A DNA stretch of 64,000 bases. Source: Lachnospiraceae bacterium (GTDB lineage: Bacteria; Bacillota; Clostridia; Lachnospirales; Lachnospiraceae). The position numbers and the translations under genes were made by a program. Below the pieces are notes generated by a model. The model had not been told where the DNA came from. It saw only the letters and a program-made list of their open reading frames with translations, and searched no databases. Below, one piece after another: positions 55,488 to 63,819 of the stretch (positions are counted from its first letter, which is position 1; the number at the start of each line of letters is the position of its first letter). The DNA lies in NCBI GenBank assembly GCA_017518735.1, contig JAFWTY010000004.1, positions 51,513-115,512 on the forward strand, given 5' to 3'.

Positions 55488-55510
55488 AGAGACTCTGCTT
55501 TTATTGTCAA
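55483..55510 (-). promoter_or_regulatory. Sigma-A promoter of the TetR-CPBP operon
   Basis: TTGACA (55505-55510), 16-nt spacer, TATAAT (55483-55488): both boxes match consensus. Confidence 0.88.
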
Positions 55511-55523
55511 GGTTTAGAACTAA

Positions 55524-56342
55524 TTATAATGCATCCTTCGGGCAGTTCATTGTACATTCCATGCAAAGAATGCATTCGGTTCCGTTTTCTCTTCTACGCG
55601 AGTTGTCCGTAACCTTTACGTTCATCGGGCATATTCTCTCGCACTTTCCGCAGGAAATACATTTTTCCTTGTCGCACTTGATGCGGATCAGGGAAAAGTA
55701 ACTCATCGGCTTTAAGAACACCGTAATCGGACAGATATACTTACAAAATGCACGGTTATCCTTGAACGCAAATGCAAGGATAATTCCTACGGCATAGTAA
55801 ACAACGTTGCCGATAATAAACGCCCAGAACATAATCCGCTCGATGTTTCCGACTTTCGCAAGGAAAAGCGCTGCAACGAAAACGAGAGCAATGGCAAAGG
55901 TGATGTAGCGGATCCAGCCAATCTTCTTTCTGGGTTCTTTCGGAACCTTGTAAGGCAGGAAATCCAGAACCATGGCCGTCCAGCAGGCATAACCGCACCA
56001 ACCTCTTCCGAAGATCAGCGGTCCGAATATTTTCGCCACCGCATAGTGAATGGTTGCCGCCTCAAAGACACCGGTGAAAAGATAGTACCAGAATCCTTCA
56101 ATCTGCATGTTTTCATTGCTGATTATGCCAAGATAAACCAGCATATAAAGACCTACCATCAGCTGCGTAATTCTTCTCGCATATTTGTATTTTTTGATAA
56201 ACAAAAACACGCCGAGCGAAACCGCGAAACCGATGTAACTGAAGTTAAACAGATAAAACAGATTGTCCTTTGTCAGCCAAAGCGTAATTGCAACCGCTTC
56301 GAAGATTACAAACATAAAAATAGGCGGAAAATATTTTTTCAT
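55524..56342 (-). CDS. Membrane protein with two 4Fe-4S clusters (NapH/CcoG/YccM-like)
   Basis: 272 aa. Five to six helices; cytoplasmic loop motifs GRGWCGYACW and CKYICPI, then a ferredoxin tail with CDKEKCISCGKCERICP and CILCMECTMNCP, enough for two [4Fe-4S] clusters. Family members pass electrons to periplasmic or membrane reductases. No redox partner gene is adjacent, so the acceptor is unknown. It lies just upstream of the TetR promoter on the same strand, no terminator seen. Confidence 0.85.
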   Translation of the reverse strand: MKKYFPPIFMFVIFEAVAITLWLTKDNLFYLFNFSYIGFAVSLGVFLFIKKYKYARRITQLMVGLYMLVYLGIISNENMQIEGFWYYLFTGVFEAATIHYAVAKIFGPLIFGRGWCGYACWTAMVLDFLPYKVPKEPRKKIGWIRYITFAIALVFVAALFLAKVGNIERIMFWAFIIGNVVYYAVGIILAFAFKDNRAFCKYICPITVFLKPMSYFSLIRIKCDKEKCISCGKCERICPMNVKVTDNSRRRENGTECILCMECTMNCPKDAL

Positions 56343-56432
56343 CTTTAATCATCCATCACTTTCACTCGTCTTTTTTACGGTTTCTCATCCGTCCACCAGT
56401 CTGCTTCTTCCCTGGTGATACCCCAAAACCTT

Positions 56433-57056
56433 CTATCCGAAAATCTGTCCGGGAAGTTTCAGTTTCTCCTTTGCAGGAAAGCCCTTGTCAAACTCCTCCA
56501 CATCCTCGTCTTTTACGTAATATCCCTTCGGAGTCTGATATACACCGGTAATTCCGTCAAGATACCCCGGAATCAGCTCTTTGCACAGGAAGAAAGAATC
56601 ATCCTCTCCCTCCGGAAGATCATGATAACGAATCCCAAACTCTCTGGCAAAAGTAAATCCGCATTTACTGTAAAAATCAATATTCCCTTCAAACAGAACC
56701 GCTCCGAAGCCCATTTTTGCAGCTTTTTCAAGGGAGTAATCCAGAATGGCTTTTCCATATCCTTTACGTTTCAACTCCGGAATAATTCCAATCGGTCCCA
56801 TTGTCAGCACATCGATTGTTCTTCCGTCATCTGCTTCGATAATTGTCTTCATGAACATATTCTGACCAATCAGTCTGCCATCCTGTTCCATTACAAAATC
56901 AAGCTCCGGAACAAATGCCGGATCATCTCTCAGTACATGGATTACATAGTGTTCACTGCATCCGGGACGATATACATTCCAAAATGACTCTCTGACAAGG
57001 TTCTCCACTTCTTTATAATCTTTCTTTTCTTCCAAACGAATTGTGTAATGATTCAT
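56433..57056 (-). CDS. GNAT family N-acetyltransferase (YhbS-like)
   Basis: 207 aa. Acetyl-CoA motif PELKRKGYGKAILDYSLEKA, preceded by VLTMGPIGIIPE, and FEGNIDFYSKCGFTFA. The C-terminal 60 residues (DDSFFLCKELIPG) extend the fold as in the larger YhbS group. Preceded by AAGGAGAAAAATC at the start. Target not known. Confidence 0.88.
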   Translation of the reverse strand: MNHYTIRLEEKKDYKEVENLVRESFWNVYRPGCSEHYVIHVLRDDPAFVPELDFVMEQDGRLIGQNMFMKTIIEADDGRTIDVLTMGPIGIIPELKRKGYGKAILDYSLEKAAKMGFGAVLFEGNIDFYSKCGFTFAREFGIRYHDLPEGEDDSFFLCKELIPGYLDGITGVYQTPKGYYVKDEDVEEFDKGFPAKEKLKLPGQIFG

Positions 57057-57059
57057 TGA

Positions 57060-57148
57060 TTTTTCTCCTTAACTTAATCGCATATCAAATGCTTTCTTTG
57101 AATCTCCGTTAAATCCTTTGTAGTATCTTTCAATTCGCAAATCATATT
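57060..57148 (-). other. Possible C-terminal relic or tiny ORF between GT2 and GNAT genes
   Basis: In one frame this 89-nt gap encodes about 29 residues ending RIERYYKGFNGDSKK then AFDMRLS and a stop, without an ATG (only TTG). The composition looks protein-like rather than random, suggesting the tail of a lost gene. I do not recognise the family. Confidence 0.3.
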
Positions 57149-57889
57149 TCAATGCCTGTCATTGTATTCGTAGAATAAATCATCCAACAGTTTATCGACT
57201 CCGGATGAATCTCCGAAGGCTGCCTTAACAAACGTTCCGGCATTCTGAATCATAAGTTTGAAATACAGCCAGTCCCCCATGTCGTCATATTTACGGGTGG
57301 AGTTGATCAGCACGTTCTTCTTAAGAGTCGTATATTTCTTTCCATGTTTCTTTCCGTATGCTTTCAGCAATTTCGCGGTTGCCACATCTTCCATGGCCTT
57401 CTTGTCGACGAATCCGCCGATTGCATCGAAGGTTTCCTTTTTCGCCCAGAACATTCCGCTGTACAATCCGGTAGCGGCAAAGGAGACTCTGCACATAATA
57501 TCGTTAAGCCAGAGCGGAAAAGAATATCTCTCAAATCGGATCGGTGCCCCGCCGCCGATATATCTTCCGCTTCGCAAAAGTGCATACACTTCCTTTAATG
57601 TTCCGCGTGTCATACGGTTATCCGCATCGATTGTTACTATAATCTGACCGTTGGCTGCAGCAATTCCCGTATTACGCACTTTTGCAATACACCGGTCTTC
57701 ATTTAAAAGAACTCTTGCCCCAAGTGCTTTCGCAATCTCTCCGGTTCTGTCGCTGCAACGGTTGCAGACTACAATAATCTCCACCTTCCCTTTAAATCCG
57801 GCCTCGGCTTTTTTAATGGAGCGAATACAACGGGCTATATATTTTTCTTCATTGTGCGCCGGTATAACTACCGAGATATGTGTTTTCAT
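57149..57889 (-). CDS. Glycosyltransferase family 2
   Basis: 246 aa, GT-A fold. SVVIPAHNEEKYIARCI at the N-terminus, VCNRCSDRT, and the metal-binding DADNRM (DxD type). No membrane helix. Transfers an unknown sugar; the absence of nearby polysaccharide genes makes the product unclear. Start has a G/A-rich site GAGGGGG about 5 nt upstream. Confidence 0.88.
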   Translation of the reverse strand: MKTHISVVIPAHNEEKYIARCIRSIKKAEAGFKGKVEIIVVCNRCSDRTGEIAKALGARVLLNEDRCIAKVRNTGIAAANGQIIVTIDADNRMTRGTLKEVYALLRSGRYIGGGAPIRFERYSFPLWLNDIMCRVSFAATGLYSGMFWAKKETFDAIGGFVDKKAMEDVATAKLLKAYGKKHGKKYTTLKKNVLINSTRKYDDMGDWLYFKLMIQNAGTFVKAAFGDSSGVDKLLDDLFYEYNDRH

Positions 57890-57929
57890 AATTCCCCCTC
57901 AGAATACCTTTTCCGAATAAAAAAAGAAT

Positions 57930-58002
57930 TGGAGCATACGGGATTCGAACCCGTGACCTCCACACTGCCAGTGTGGCGCGCTCCCAGCTGCGCCAATACC
58001 CC
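57930..58002 (-). tRNA. tRNA-Ala, anticodon GGC
   Basis: 73 nt. Acceptor stem GGGGTAT / ATGCTCC contains the G3-U70 pair that identifies alanine tRNAs. Anticodon stem CCACA / TGTGG encloses CTGGCAG, anticodon GGC. T arm GGTTCGAATCC. Discriminator A; CCA is not encoded. No integrase or attachment duplication was seen beside it. Confidence 0.97.
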
Positions 58003-58050
58003 TTGGTAAATGTGTTTTACCATATTATCTGCCTAAAGAAAACCTCGGCT

Positions 58051-58530
58051 CTACGAAATCCACTCCTCTGCCCAGGCCCCCAGTTCCTCTTCCGATGCAC
58101 TTCTTGCAAACTTTCTTCCCTCAACAACCTTTGCGCCATTAGCCAGTTCCTGCATATTTTTGGAGGAATCTCCCATGCCGCTTCCGCCGGAAGTTGCGAA
58201 AGGAACAACCGTGATTCCGTCAAAACTGTATGCTTCCATAAATGTATCAATGATGGAAGGCTCTCTGTACCACCAAATCGGAAAGCCGACAAATACGGTA
58301 CTGTACTGCTCTATGTTTTCCACTTTGTTTCCGATGGCAGGTCTTGCGCTTCTGTCACTCATCTCCACGGAACTTCTGCTCTTCTTATCCATCCAGTTAA
58401 GATCAGCACTCGTATATGCCTGCTCCGGCCGGATTTCATAAAGATCCGCTCCAATGGCATTTGCCAGATTTCCTGCTACTTTCGCTGTCACTCCGCTTGC
58501 ACTGAAATATGCCACTAATGCTTTACTCAT
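58051..58530 (-). CDS. Flavodoxin family protein
   Basis: 159 aa. FMN phosphate loop [11 protein letters not shown] (a variant of T/S-x-T-G-x-T), [15 protein letters not shown] and [10 protein letters not shown]. Similar in layout to the flavodoxins that clostridia encode as NADPH-linked electron carriers or quinone reductases. Its start is 10 nt after the lipoprotein gene, so the two form an operon. Ends about 48 nt before the tRNA-Ala gene. Confidence 0.9.
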   Translation of the reverse strand: MSKALVAYFSASGVTAKVAGNLANAIGADLYEIRPEQAYTSADLNWMDKKSRSSVEMSDRSARPAIGNKVENIEQYSTVFVGFPIWWYREPSIIDTFMEAYSFDGITVVPFATSGGSGMGDSSKNMQELANGAKVVEGRKFARSASEEELGAWAEEWIS

Positions 58531-58540
58531 TCTCTGCCTC

Positions 58541-59179
58541 CTATACCAAATCAGATGGTCTTACAATGTTACAAATACTCCTTGCCAATAAGGCACTCCT
58601 GGGGATTGCTGCAATCTTAAACTCTCCGTCCATGGCGTCACAGACCGCCTCCCCTTCACCCGGGCTTTTTACTTCATCAAAATGAAAGATCAGCTCATTT
58701 CCGTTCCTGATTACCACATCATCCGAATGAGAATGATAGCCAAGACTGCTGTATTCCTGGTACAGAAAAAGATAACTGTACTGCTCAATAGGATAATTGT
58801 TCTTCATTTCCTGAAAAGCTTCAACATGCGCTGATTCATAATTCCACGGCCACTCCGCGTTATCAGGAACCTTCATGCCAAGTACGGTTTCGGCAGCTGC
58901 AAGATCAGCTTCGTCGCTTACCAGATATAAAACGCCGTTTTCCGGTTTGGGATCGATACTGAGATATCCGCACTCGATATTCTCTATATATGTCCCGTTT
59001 ATTACTTCCTCAACAGACTCCACTGTGTCGGGGACTCCGACATCACCGGGAGGAGCAACCTGCGAGCCATTGTTAAGGTTGGCCGGCGGTTTTTGCTGAT
59101 ATAACCGGTACGGCATGGTACATGCACTCAGAAACATCGATGAAACAATTATACCACTTATTAAGAATGTTTTTTTCAT
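58541..59179 (-). CDS. Putative lipoprotein
   Basis: 212 aa. Signal peptide with lipobox LSAC (Cys near residue 20), a Pro/Asn/Gly linker, and a domain of about 150 residues without a family I know (contains [20 protein letters not shown]). Surface exposed. Co-transcribed with flavodoxin downstream, which may hint at a redox link but this is weak. Confidence 0.78.
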   Translation of the reverse strand: MKKTFLISGIIVSSMFLSACTMPYRLYQQKPPANLNNGSQVAPPGDVGVPDTVESVEEVINGTYIENIECGYLSIDPKPENGVLYLVSDEADLAAAETVLGMKVPDNAEWPWNYESAHVEAFQEMKNNYPIEQYSYLFLYQEYSSLGYHSHSDDVVIRNGNELIFHFDEVKSPGEGEAVCDAMDGEFKIAAIPRSALLARSICNIVRPSDLV

Positions 59180-59253
59180 AAATCCACCTCGTATTTATTA
59201 TATATTTTTTCTTTCTAAAAGAAATAACGATTGAGGCAGATTGTATTTATGGC

Positions 59254-59290
59254 AAAAAAGAACACCGACATGAATGAATCGGTGTTCTTT
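59254..59290 (-). terminator. Terminator of the AKR-Crp operon
   Basis: 12-bp perfect stem AAAGAACACCGA / TCGGTGTTCTTT with a 10-nt loop, then TTTTTTGCC on the minus strand. Its left arm and loop start are the same as in the hairpin at 63653-63688. Confidence 0.88.
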
Positions 59291-59344
59291 AAAACTCACA
59301 GGGCACTCCTGTCGCCTGATCCTTCAGTGCATCTCCTGCCGGTG

Positions 59345-59941
59345 TCAGTCCGTTTCCTTCATCGCCCTTCTGATTCTGCTGAGCGATTCAGGTGCTATCC
59401 CAAGATATGTTGCGATATGCTTTTGCGGAACCGTTTCGCTCAAGTTTGGATACATTTTCTTAAAATGAATATATCTCTCTGTGGCGTTTTCCACAAGAAA
59501 TCCGTTTTCCCGATAAATCTTGTAACGAAGTGCCCTCTCCAAAAGTAAAATCCAGGCATCCTTAATCGCCACATTTTCCTTTATGAGTTTTTTGATATCT
59601 TCTGTCTTGCACAACATAAGGGTCGTTTCTTCCAATGTTTCCCACATGCAAATCCTTTCCGAATATCCGAAAAAGCCCTCATCCATGCACATGGTTCCTT
59701 CCGGCGCAAATCCTCTTGTGATATCATTCCCGTCATTATCAATATAGTAACACCTTGCCAAACCGGAAAGAACAAGCGCTGCTGCCGTAGTTTTCTCTCC
59801 AATGGACGCTATAATCTCTCCTTTGGAAATCACTCTGAAAGTTGCTTTGTTAACAATCTCTCCGAGAATATCTTCGTCGACGTTTATCTGATAACTCTCG
59901 CTAAATTCCTTTAGTTGACTCACAAAATAGTTTTTATCCAT
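59345..59941 (-). CDS. Crp/Fnr family transcriptional regulator
   Basis: 198 aa. Cyclic-nucleotide-binding-like beta roll (20-120: FRVISKGEIIASIGEKTTAA) and C-terminal HTH (VPQKHIATYLGIAPESLSR). No Cys cluster for an Fe-S centre and no typical cAMP motif, so ligand unknown. Lies 18 nt downstream of the aldo/keto reductase, with AAGGAG before its ATG. Confidence 0.9.
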   Translation of the reverse strand: MDKNYFVSQLKEFSESYQINVDEDILGEIVNKATFRVISKGEIIASIGEKTTAAALVLSGLARCYYIDNDGNDITRGFAPEGTMCMDEGFFGYSERICMWETLEETTLMLCKTEDIKKLIKENVAIKDAWILLLERALRYKIYRENGFLVENATERYIHFKKMYPNLSETVPQKHIATYLGIAPESLSRIRRAMKETD

Positions 59942-59959
59942 TTTGGCTCCTTCGCTGCA

Positions 59960-60895
59960 CTATTGTGGTTCCCAGGATCCCTGCTGGCGAATTCCGGTCT
60001 TCCCTGCTTCCTCTTCAATCAGTGCAATTTCCTCATCCGAAAGATTTACGTTCATTGCTTCAGCCAGTTTTGTCGCATGGGACGGCTTTGTAATTCCCAC
60101 AATGGGAACAGCGCCCTTAGCAATAACCCAAAGAATCGGAATCTGTGAAGGATCAATTCCATATCTGTCCGCAATCTCTTTCATAACGGAAAGCAGGCCT
60201 TCAATCTTTTTAAATTTGCTCTTTGGGAAAAGGAAATTACGCATGGAAAACGTCGGAAAATGCTTTTCTGCGCTGTAATGTCCGGACAATGCGCCCTGTT
60301 CCAAAACCATATAGGCGCAATACATGATTCCGTTGCTGTTGCAGTAATCAATAATCGGCTGCTGGTCGTTTCGAATCAGGCTGAAATGATTTTGCACGGC
60401 ACCAAGTTTAAGACCTTCTTTTGCAAGGGTTGCTTCCGCTGTTTTGATATGCTGAAGCGAAACATTCGAAATACCGAGCGATTTAATCTTCCCTTCCTTC
60501 ATAAGCGGAATTGCTTCTTTGATATTCGCCTCAAGATTCTTCGGAACATGAATCCAGAAAAGATCCGCCGAGTCTCTTTTCAGACGTTCCATACTCTCCG
60601 CGAAAGATTTTGTCAGAGCACCTTCCTTGTATTTTTTACCCGGAAAGAATTTGGTGGAAATATAAATATCTTCTCTTCCTTCCATCAGGTTTCCGAGAAG
60701 TTTCTCGCAGGAGCCCATCCCATAAACCGCTGCAGTGTCCCATTTTAAAAATCCACGTTTTACCGCTTCTTCAAAAGACTGTTTTAACGTATCCTCATCC
60801 GTCTTTTTTCCAAACACCATGGCTGCTCCATTATAGCCGCTTCCCCATGCCCAGGTTCCGATTAAAACATCTTTCGTTAAATTCGTATCGCTCAT
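59960..60895 (-). CDS. Aldo/keto reductase
   Basis: 311 aa (beta/alpha)8 barrel. Tetrad residues visible: Asp in KWDTAAVYG with Tyr four residues on, Lys in ISTKFFPG, His in FWIHVP. NADPH site: IVGITKPSHATKLAEAM. Reduces aldehydes or ketones; physiological substrate unknown. Start with GGAGG 8 nt upstream. Operon with the Crp/Fnr regulator. Confidence 0.92.
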   Translation of the reverse strand: MSDTNLTKDVLIGTWAWGSGYNGAAMVFGKKTDEDTLKQSFEEAVKRGFLKWDTAAVYGMGSCEKLLGNLMEGREDIYISTKFFPGKKYKEGALTKSFAESMERLKRDSADLFWIHVPKNLEANIKEAIPLMKEGKIKSLGISNVSLQHIKTAEATLAKEGLKLGAVQNHFSLIRNDQQPIIDYCNSNGIMYCAYMVLEQGALSGHYSAEKHFPTFSMRNFLFPKSKFKKIEGLLSVMKEIADRYGIDPSQIPILWVIAKGAVPIVGITKPSHATKLAEAMNVNLSDEEIALIEEEAGKTGIRQQGSWEPQ

Positions 60896-61056
60896 TTATC
60901 CGTTCCTCCCTTAAAAACATCAGTTTTAAGAAGAATACCAACGAATAAATATTTGTGCATTAACATATGTTAATTACCATTTTTATTTGATCTTAGAATT
61001 AATAATCCCGTTAGCGGACTTTATCATTGGGTTATCCTCTTTTTCGTACGGACTAA

Positions 61057-61293
61057 GATAAGAACAGCAAAGAAACGCAGTTAAGCAATGCTGATTTCAA
61101 CACCGTAAAAGACTATGCAAACGGAGTTATTTCCGGCAAGATCAAGGTTACCGAAGTTGGTGGATGCGACATGTCCACTCATACCGTCATCGCTTTTGAA
61201 GAAGACGGAACAAAACACACCCTGAAACCCGAATGGGCCGGATGGATTGATGGTTTCGATGAAATGGTTGAGCTGTTGAAACAGTATTTTTAA
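61057..61293 (+). pseudogene. Headless C-terminal fragment of an unrecognised protein
   Basis: Open frame of 78 codons beginning directly after a TAA (61054-61056), with no ATG, GTG or TTG start near its 5' end. It ends IDGFDEMVELLKQYF, and contains YANGVISGKIKVTEVGG, CDMSTHTVIAFEEDGTK and LKPEWAGW. Codon use and composition look like real protein. The only internal ATG (61169) would give 40 residues. I think it is the remnant of a deleted gene, in the 394-nt gap between aldo/keto reductase and quinone reductase; the rest of that gap (60896-61056) is AT-rich with nothing recognisable. Confidence 0.6.
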
Positions 61294-61889
61294 TCGTTTA
61301 ATCCTTTCGCCAAATCATATGCCCTTTGCGAAAATGCTTCGATTCTTTCTCCTCTATTTATCTCATTACCATAGCCTCTGGTCATTTCGTCAAAAGCATA
61401 TACTTCGCATTTCTTTGCCCTGTTACGAATTCGGTCACCAACCATAACCGTCTTCATAGCTTCAAGTTGCTGCAACCTGATATCATCCTTTATTGAGCCT
61501 CCCATAGTAATAAGAAACATGGCTTTTTCCAAAGTTTTCATCGAAGTTTTATCTCCATAGGCAAAACCATATGTCCATACCCTCTGGAACCATCCCTCAA
61601 GCATAGCCGGAGAAGCCGTCCAAAAATCAGGATAAATAAATACTACAATGTCGGCCGAATTAATCTTCGCCTGCTCATTAAGAATGTCTTTCTCTACAGG
61701 ATCCTCTAATCGATAAAATCCTTCTCTAAGGTATTCACTTTCTGACATGACCGGATTAAATCCCTGTGCATACAAATCAGAGACCTCATAAGAGTGGCCT
61801 GCATCCTCGAGCCCTCGTATAAAGGATTCCTTTATCGTATGTGTAAAACTATTTTTACTTGGATGACAATATACAACCAATACTTTCAT
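61290..61889 (-). CDS. NAD(P)H dehydrogenase (quinone)-like flavoprotein
   Basis: 199 aa from the ATG at 61889 (TGGAGA 4-5 nt upstream). Flavodoxin-like fold of the KefF/MdaB/NQO1 type: VVYCHPSKNSFTHTIKES, FIYPDFWTASPAMLEGWFQRV, and MGGS. Two-electron reduction of quinones or xenobiotics with FMN/FAD. Convergent with the fragment at 61057-61293, 4-nt overlap. Followed by GNAT, SDR and ArsR genes on the same strand. Confidence 0.9.
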   Translation of the reverse strand: MKVLVVYCHPSKNSFTHTIKESFIRGLEDAGHSYEVSDLYAQGFNPVMSESEYLREGFYRLEDPVEKDILNEQAKINSADIVVFIYPDFWTASPAMLEGWFQRVWTYGFAYGDKTSMKTLEKAMFLITMGGSIKDDIRLQQLEAMKTVMVGDRIRNRAKKCEVYAFDEMTRGYGNEINRGERIEAFSQRAYDLAKGLND

Positions 61890-62028
61890 AACATCTCCAT
61901 TATCCATAGTTATTTGTGTTCTTGTTTATTCTTAACTGATTCTTTATCAGACCACTATTTCAGTGCCTGCTCATTTGCTCCCCGGTATTTATTAACAAGA
62001 TTCCTTGAAATTCTATTTTACCATATAA

Positions 62029-62493
62029 TCATCCGGGAGAATTATACTCTTTGCTAAGATCAATCCGCATCGATACGATACCGTTCTCCTCCGATAATTC
62101 CTCATAACCCAAACGCTTATATAAACCATAACCGACGCTCATAACTTCCGGTTTCGTTGTAAACAGAAGTTCTTTATACCCAAGTTCGGAAGCCTTATCT
62201 GTCATTGCTTTGAGCATGATTCTTGCGTATCCTTTTCCTCTGTGTTCCGGTTTGATAAACAGACGTTTTCCTTCACAGGCTGTGTCGCTTATTTTCCTTA
62301 TGGCAACAGAGGCAATCGGCTTGCCTTCTTCATATCCGACCAAAATTGCCCCGCCGGAATAGTACCCAGCCAGATCATTTAGTTCCTTATCAAAAGAAAC
62401 AAAGCAGCTTTCCGCACCCTTAATATGCGAGTATTCCACAAACAACTCTTTTATGATTTCAGAATCCGAGCATTCTTTCACTTCGAATATCAT
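62029..62493 (-). CDS. GNAT family N-acetyltransferase
   Basis: 154 aa. Motif A KPEHRGKGYARIML, followed by YGLYKRLGYEEL. Resembles the small acetyltransferases of amino-acid or drug substrates; the target is unknown. The ribosome binding site AAGGAGAAG is close upstream. 33 nt after the SDR gene; likely co-transcribed with SDR and ArsR. Confidence 0.88.
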   Translation of the reverse strand: MIFEVKECSDSEIIKELFVEYSHIKGAESCFVSFDKELNDLAGYYSGGAILVGYEEGKPIASVAIRKISDTACEGKRLFIKPEHRGKGYARIMLKAMTDKASELGYKELLFTTKPEVMSVGYGLYKRLGYEELSEENGIVSMRIDLSKEYNSPG

Positions 62494-62526
62494 TAATCTC
62501 TTCTCCTTTTCCCCATATTAAGCCAC

Positions 62527-63258
62527 CTACTTTTGAATATGATATCCACCGTCGGCAAAGACATTTGTCCCGGTCATATAATCAGACAAATCCGATAACA
62601 GGAACATAACAACCGACGATATATCCCGGGGCATTCCCAGTCTGGCCATCGGAATCAATTTTTCCGATTGTTCTCTCACTTCGGGATTATCAAATGACGC
62701 TGCAGTCATTCCTGTATATGTAAATCCCGGAGCAACGGAATTAACCTGTATATTGTACGGTGCAAGGTCCAATGCCATTGCAGACGTCATTGACACCACA
62801 GCCCCCTTTGAAGCTGCGTAATCGATCATATTGTTTCTAAATACCGAGGCTCTGATACAGCTGATATTTACGATCTTTCCTTTTTTCTCTTTCATCATTG
62901 CCCTTGCGACATACTTGGACACCAAAAATGTTCCCTTCGCATTGACATCCATCACATTTTGAAATGCATCAGAATCCATATCATAAAAAGGTTTTCCGCA
63001 GCCCCATATACCTGCGGCATTTACAAGACCGTCGATATGTCCGTATTTTTCCACCACCTTGTTTACCAGGTCTTCAACCGCTTTTTCATCCGTAACGCTG
63101 ATTACGGAATGCTCATATGCATTATTCTCTATGGCAGTCCCGCACTTATCTGCACCAATTACCTGTCCGCCAAGAGAAATAATCTGTTCTGCGCAGCTTA
63201 ATCCAATGCCGGACGAAGCTCCCGTAACAATATATACTTTACCTGTAAAATCCATCAT
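62527..63258 (-). CDS. Short-chain dehydrogenase/reductase, catalytic Ser replaced by Cys
   Basis: 243 aa. NAD(P)-binding TGASSGIG, NAAG, and the YAASK active-site motif (Tyr near 153). The residue 13 before Tyr, which is the catalytic Ser in SDR enzymes, reads Cys in VNISCIRAS. The N of the tetrad (NAKGTF) is present. Asp in GADKCG after strand 2 suggests NAD preference. C-terminal FADGG. The start may be either of two adjacent ATGs (63258 or 63255). Substrate unknown; ArsR regulator gene 6 nt upstream. Confidence 0.9.
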   Translation of the reverse strand: MMDFTGKVYIVTGASSGIGLSCAEQIISLGGQVIGADKCGTAIENNAYEHSVISVTDEKAVEDLVNKVVEKYGHIDGLVNAAGIWGCGKPFYDMDSDAFQNVMDVNAKGTFLVSKYVARAMMKEKKGKIVNISCIRASVFRNNMIDYAASKGAVVSMTSAMALDLAPYNIQVNSVAPGFTYTGMTAASFDNPEVREQSEKLIPMARLGMPRDISSVVMFLLSDLSDYMTGTNVFADGGYHIQK

Positions 63259-63264
63259 CCTGCC

Positions 63265-63576
63265 TCACTTCCTGCAACAACATGATTTCTTCGTATTGTT
63301 GTCATCACAATTTCCAAGAATCTCTATATACTTTTTAAAGCCTTCTAACGTCTCCGTATTTAAGGAATAGTAATGCCATTTTCCCTCTTTCCGGTCATTA
63401 ACCAGACCGGATTCCACCAGTATTCTCATATGATGAGAAAGTGTGGGTTGCGTTATCTCAAATCTTTCGAGCAGTCTGCAAGCGCATTTTTCCCCTTCCG
63501 AAAGAATCTGCACTATCTCAAGTCTGTTTGAATCAGAGAGCGCCTTACAAATCATCCCAATATCAATTTTATTCAT
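63265..63576 (-). CDS. ArsR/SmtB family metal(loid)-type repressor
   Basis: 103 aa. Winged helix with ALSDSNRLEIVQIL, then KCACRLLE, a CxC in the recognition-helix region like the As(III) site (ELCVCDL) of ArsR, and TQPTLSHHMRILVESGLV. C-terminal KKSCCCRK adds three more Cys. Likely senses a thiophilic metal(loid) or redox signal. First gene of the unit with SDR and GNAT; carries a palindromic operator over its promoter. Confidence 0.9.
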   Translation of the reverse strand: MNKIDIGMICKALSDSNRLEIVQILSEGEKCACRLLERFEITQPTLSHHMRILVESGLVNDRKEGKWHYYSLNTETLEGFKKYIEILGNCDDNNTKKSCCCRK

Positions 63577-63589
63577 ATCTGTTCACCTC

Positions 63590-63643
63590 ACATTGATAAT
63601 TGTCTATGTATAATATAATTGATATATAGATGATTGTCAATGT
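63590..63643. promoter_or_regulatory. Imperfect palindromic operator of the ArsR gene
   Basis: 21-bp arms (63590-63610 and 63623-63643) that match at 17 positions when inverted, separated by 12 nt. They surround and overlap the promoter (-35 inside the right arm). Consistent with ArsR autoregulation. Confidence 0.75.
63612..63640 (-). promoter_or_regulatory. Sigma-A promoter of the ArsR-SDR-GNAT unit
   Basis: TTGACA (63635-63640), 17-nt spacer, TATATT (63612-63617). Confidence 0.85.
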
Positions 63644-63652
63644 GTTTTTGAA

Positions 63653-63688
63653 ATAAAAAAAGAACACCGATATGATTCAGTGTTCTTT
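63653..63688 (-). terminator. Terminator of the GNAT gene at the window edge
   Basis: 9-bp stem AAAGAACAC / GTGTTCTTT followed on the minus strand by a run of eight T. Shares its first 20 nt (one mismatch) with the hairpin at 59254-59290. The region from here to 63819 holds nothing else that I can recognise. Confidence 0.8.
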
Positions 63689-63819
63689 AAATAATCGAGC
63701 GATAGACGGGGGCTGGAGTTTTGGCCGAGACCGCAAGCCCACAGATTTACTGCATTTTTTCATTTCATTATTTCTATAATCACGAGCTGCTTTCTCGCAT
63801 CTGAATAGTTTAGGTTCCA

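Noticed and set aside
57930..58002. tRNA-Ala as an integration site of a mobile island
   Set aside because: No integrase and no repeated 3' tRNA end was found in the flanks.
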